A DNA stretch of 8,517 nt. Origin: an uncultured Dorea sp. (GTDB lineage Bacteria > Bacillota_A > Clostridia > Lachnospirales > Lachnospiraceae). Under the pieces are notes generated by a model. The model had not been told where the DNA came from. It saw nothing but the letters and a program-made list of their open reading frames with translations, and did no database searches. Shown here one piece after another: positions 7,617 through 8,517 of the stretch. Position numbers and translations under genes: made by a program. Each line of letters begins with the position of its first letter. Positions within the stretch are counted from its first letter, which is position 1. The stretch is from positions 67,929 through 76,445 of the forward strand of contig CAJTRO010000007.1 in the NCBI GenBank assembly GCA_910579015.1, in the 5' to 3' direction.

Positions 7617-8294
7617 ATGATGAGGCGGAATATTTGTCAGAACAGAAATAAATGTATAAAAATAGTATTCTTTCTTCTATGCCTGGCCTGTAGTGTATGT
7701 CTGAACGGCTGTTCAGGCAGTAAGAAGGATACAGAAGCTTCGCCCAAAGACTCAGATAAGATTGAAGCAAAGGCCGAGCCAAAGTCACCGGCGGATGAGG
7801 AGTATGATGACGAAGATGTTGAGATCAAGGATCCTGCCGAGGCTCCTGTGATTGAAGAGATTACAGGGATTAGTGATACAGGGGGCATACAGGTGCTGGA
7901 AGCATTGTCAGAATATGGTTTTTCTGCCGATGAGGGTATGGAAGCGCCGGACGGTTCGACCAGCTGGTTTTTGCAGGAAGGGAATTATTCCTGTGATATA
8001 CAGACAGATGCAGATGGGAACGTGTATAATGCGATCTTTACTGCATCAGGAGAGGATTATGCGGATTTCTTAAAGAACTGTGCAAAAGCCTTTGGCGGTT
8101 CGGTGGAGACTTGGACAGCAGAAAATATAAATGGGAGCGCCGAGACAGAGATTGAATCGTTCGCCGTCAGTATTTCAGAAGGTCCCGGGGGACATTCGCT
8201 TCAAGTATGCTCGCCGGATTATAAAAACATGGTTGTAGGTCCGGAAGGTGCAGAAGGGGCGGAGGCTCCTGGCGCGCCTGGAGGAGATATTTAG
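7617..8294 (+). CDS. Lipoprotein of unknown function
   Basis: A 225-residue predicted lipoprotein. The basic N-terminus is followed by a hydrophobic, Cys-rich core (IVFFLLCLACSVC) and the lipobox LNGC, with the acylated cysteine at residue 32, so the protein should be tethered to the outer face of the membrane. Residues about 36-75 are an acidic, Lys/Glu/Asp/Pro-rich linker. A folded domain seems to span about 85-205 (ALSEYGFSADEG, TSWFLQEGNYSCDIQTDADGN, DYADFLKNCAKAFGG). The C-terminus is Gly/Glu/Pro/Ala-rich (GAEGAEAPGAPGGDI). I do not recognise the family. The ATG starts immediately after the preceding stop codon, with AGGGGG at about 7602-7607 inside the upstream gene, so translation is probably coupled to the LRR protein. 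A second ATG at 7620 is equally usable. A role alongside the two wall-binding proteins is suggested only by position. Confidence 0.82.
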   Translation: MMRRNICQNRNKCIKIVFFLLCLACSVCLNGCSGSKKDTEASPKDSDKIEAKAEPKSPADEEYDDEDVEIKDPAEAPVIEEITGISDTGGIQVLEALSEYGFSADEGMEAPDGSTSWFLQEGNYSCDIQTDADGNVYNAIFTASGEDYADFLKNCAKAFGGSVETWTAENINGSAETEIESFAVSISEGPGGHSLQVCSPDYKNMVVGPEGAEGAEAPGAPGGDI

Positions 8295-8306
8295 TAAGAT
8301 TATCAG

Positions 8307-8341
8307 TACAAAAAAAGTTGCCAATGGCAGCTTTTTTTGTA
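8307..8341 (+). terminator. Rho-independent terminator of the operon
   Basis: A 16-bp inverted repeat: left arm 8307-8322 (TACAAAAAAAGTTGCC), loop AAT, right arm 8326-8341, with a single G-T wobble pair. It starts 12 nt after the lipoprotein stop. The GC-rich top of the stem (GTTGCC/GGCAGC) is followed on the + strand by seven Ts, giving a standard terminator. The matching A-run upstream means it would also work on the opposite strand. Confidence 0.9.
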
Positions 8342-8370
8342 TTGCATAGTTCATGAAAGGAGTAGACAAA

Positions 8371-8517
8371 ATGTTCAAGAACAAACAGGAAAGTGATATC
8401 TTAAAAACGCTGCTATCAGAACCCTACATTAACCAACGTATTCTTGCGGAGACATCCGGGCATTCCTTGGGAGTCGTCAATCGTTCTGTCAGACGCTTGA
8501 TAGAGACAGGATATTTG
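8371..8517 (+). CDS. Winged-helix (MarR/ROK-like HTH) N-terminal domain, 3'-partial
   Basis: Forty-nine codons are visible before the window ends. AAAGGAG at 8356-8362 lies 8 nt before the ATG. The residues read as a winged helix-turn-helix: ESDILKTLLSE, then INQRILAETSGHSLGVVNRSVRRLIETGYL, with a helix-turn-recognition-helix pattern and a following wing position. This may be a free-standing regulator. In some Firmicutes surface-polysaccharide loci, a similar wHTH is fused ahead of a nucleotidyltransferase or choline-kinase-type domain (LicC/LicA-like), which would fit the LicD gene in this window. That fusion is inference; nothing past the HTH is visible. There is no room for a clear promoter between the terminator and this start. 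Confidence 0.7.
   Translation, partial: MFKNKQESDILKTLLSEPYINQRILAETSGHSLGVVNRSVRRLIETGYL

Noticed and set aside
7038..7788. Two minus-strand open frames of 126-135 codons opposite the wall-binding modules and lipoprotein start
   Set aside because: They lie opposite well-supported coding repeats, have no recognisable domain, and are explained by the repeat's codon bias.
8318..8350. Promoter (TTGCCA ... CATAGT) ahead of the last gene
   Set aside because: The elements are about 21 nt apart, the -10 matches poorly, and TTGCCA is part of the terminator stem and loop.

Overview
The window looks like a chromosomal piece of a low-GC Gram-positive gut-type bacterium. Clostridia, probably Lachnospiraceae, is my best guess. 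The reasons are AT-rich codon use, strong AGGAGG-type ribosome binding sites, Gram-positive signal peptides, and secreted proteins ending in aromatic cell-wall-binding repeats of the GWWYQNADG type. This assignment is inference; no marker gene is present. I see no rRNA, tRNA, CRISPR array, insertion sequence or integrase.

Everything is on the + strand. Region 1 (1-3249) is the end of a surface-polysaccharide cluster: a 5'-truncated LicD-family gene, a UDP-glucose 6-dehydrogenase, and a UDP-glucuronate 4-epimerase-like gene. The last two would convert UDP-glucose to UDP-glucuronate and then UDP-galacturonate. Region 2 (3276-8294) encodes three exported proteins: a CHAP / ricin-lectin / Big2 / wall-binding-repeat protein, a large leucine-rich-repeat protein with two wall-binding-repeat modules, and a lipoprotein of unknown function. 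Gaps between these six genes are 13, 5, 26, 33 and 0 nt, so they look like one transcription unit. It ends at a strong hairpin terminator (8307-8341). Region 3 (8371-end) is the start of a gene for a winged-helix protein cut by the window edge.

The working reading is that the locus builds a surface glycan, possibly decorated with phosphocholine or another phospho-substituent by the LicD protein, and in the same operon makes exported proteins whose C-terminal repeats could bind that surface. The repeat modules of the two large proteins are closely related in protein and DNA, and they look like recombined copies of one another. No gap of more than 300 bases lacks a gene. The longest non-coding stretch is 8295-8370, which holds the terminator and the ribosome binding site of the last gene.
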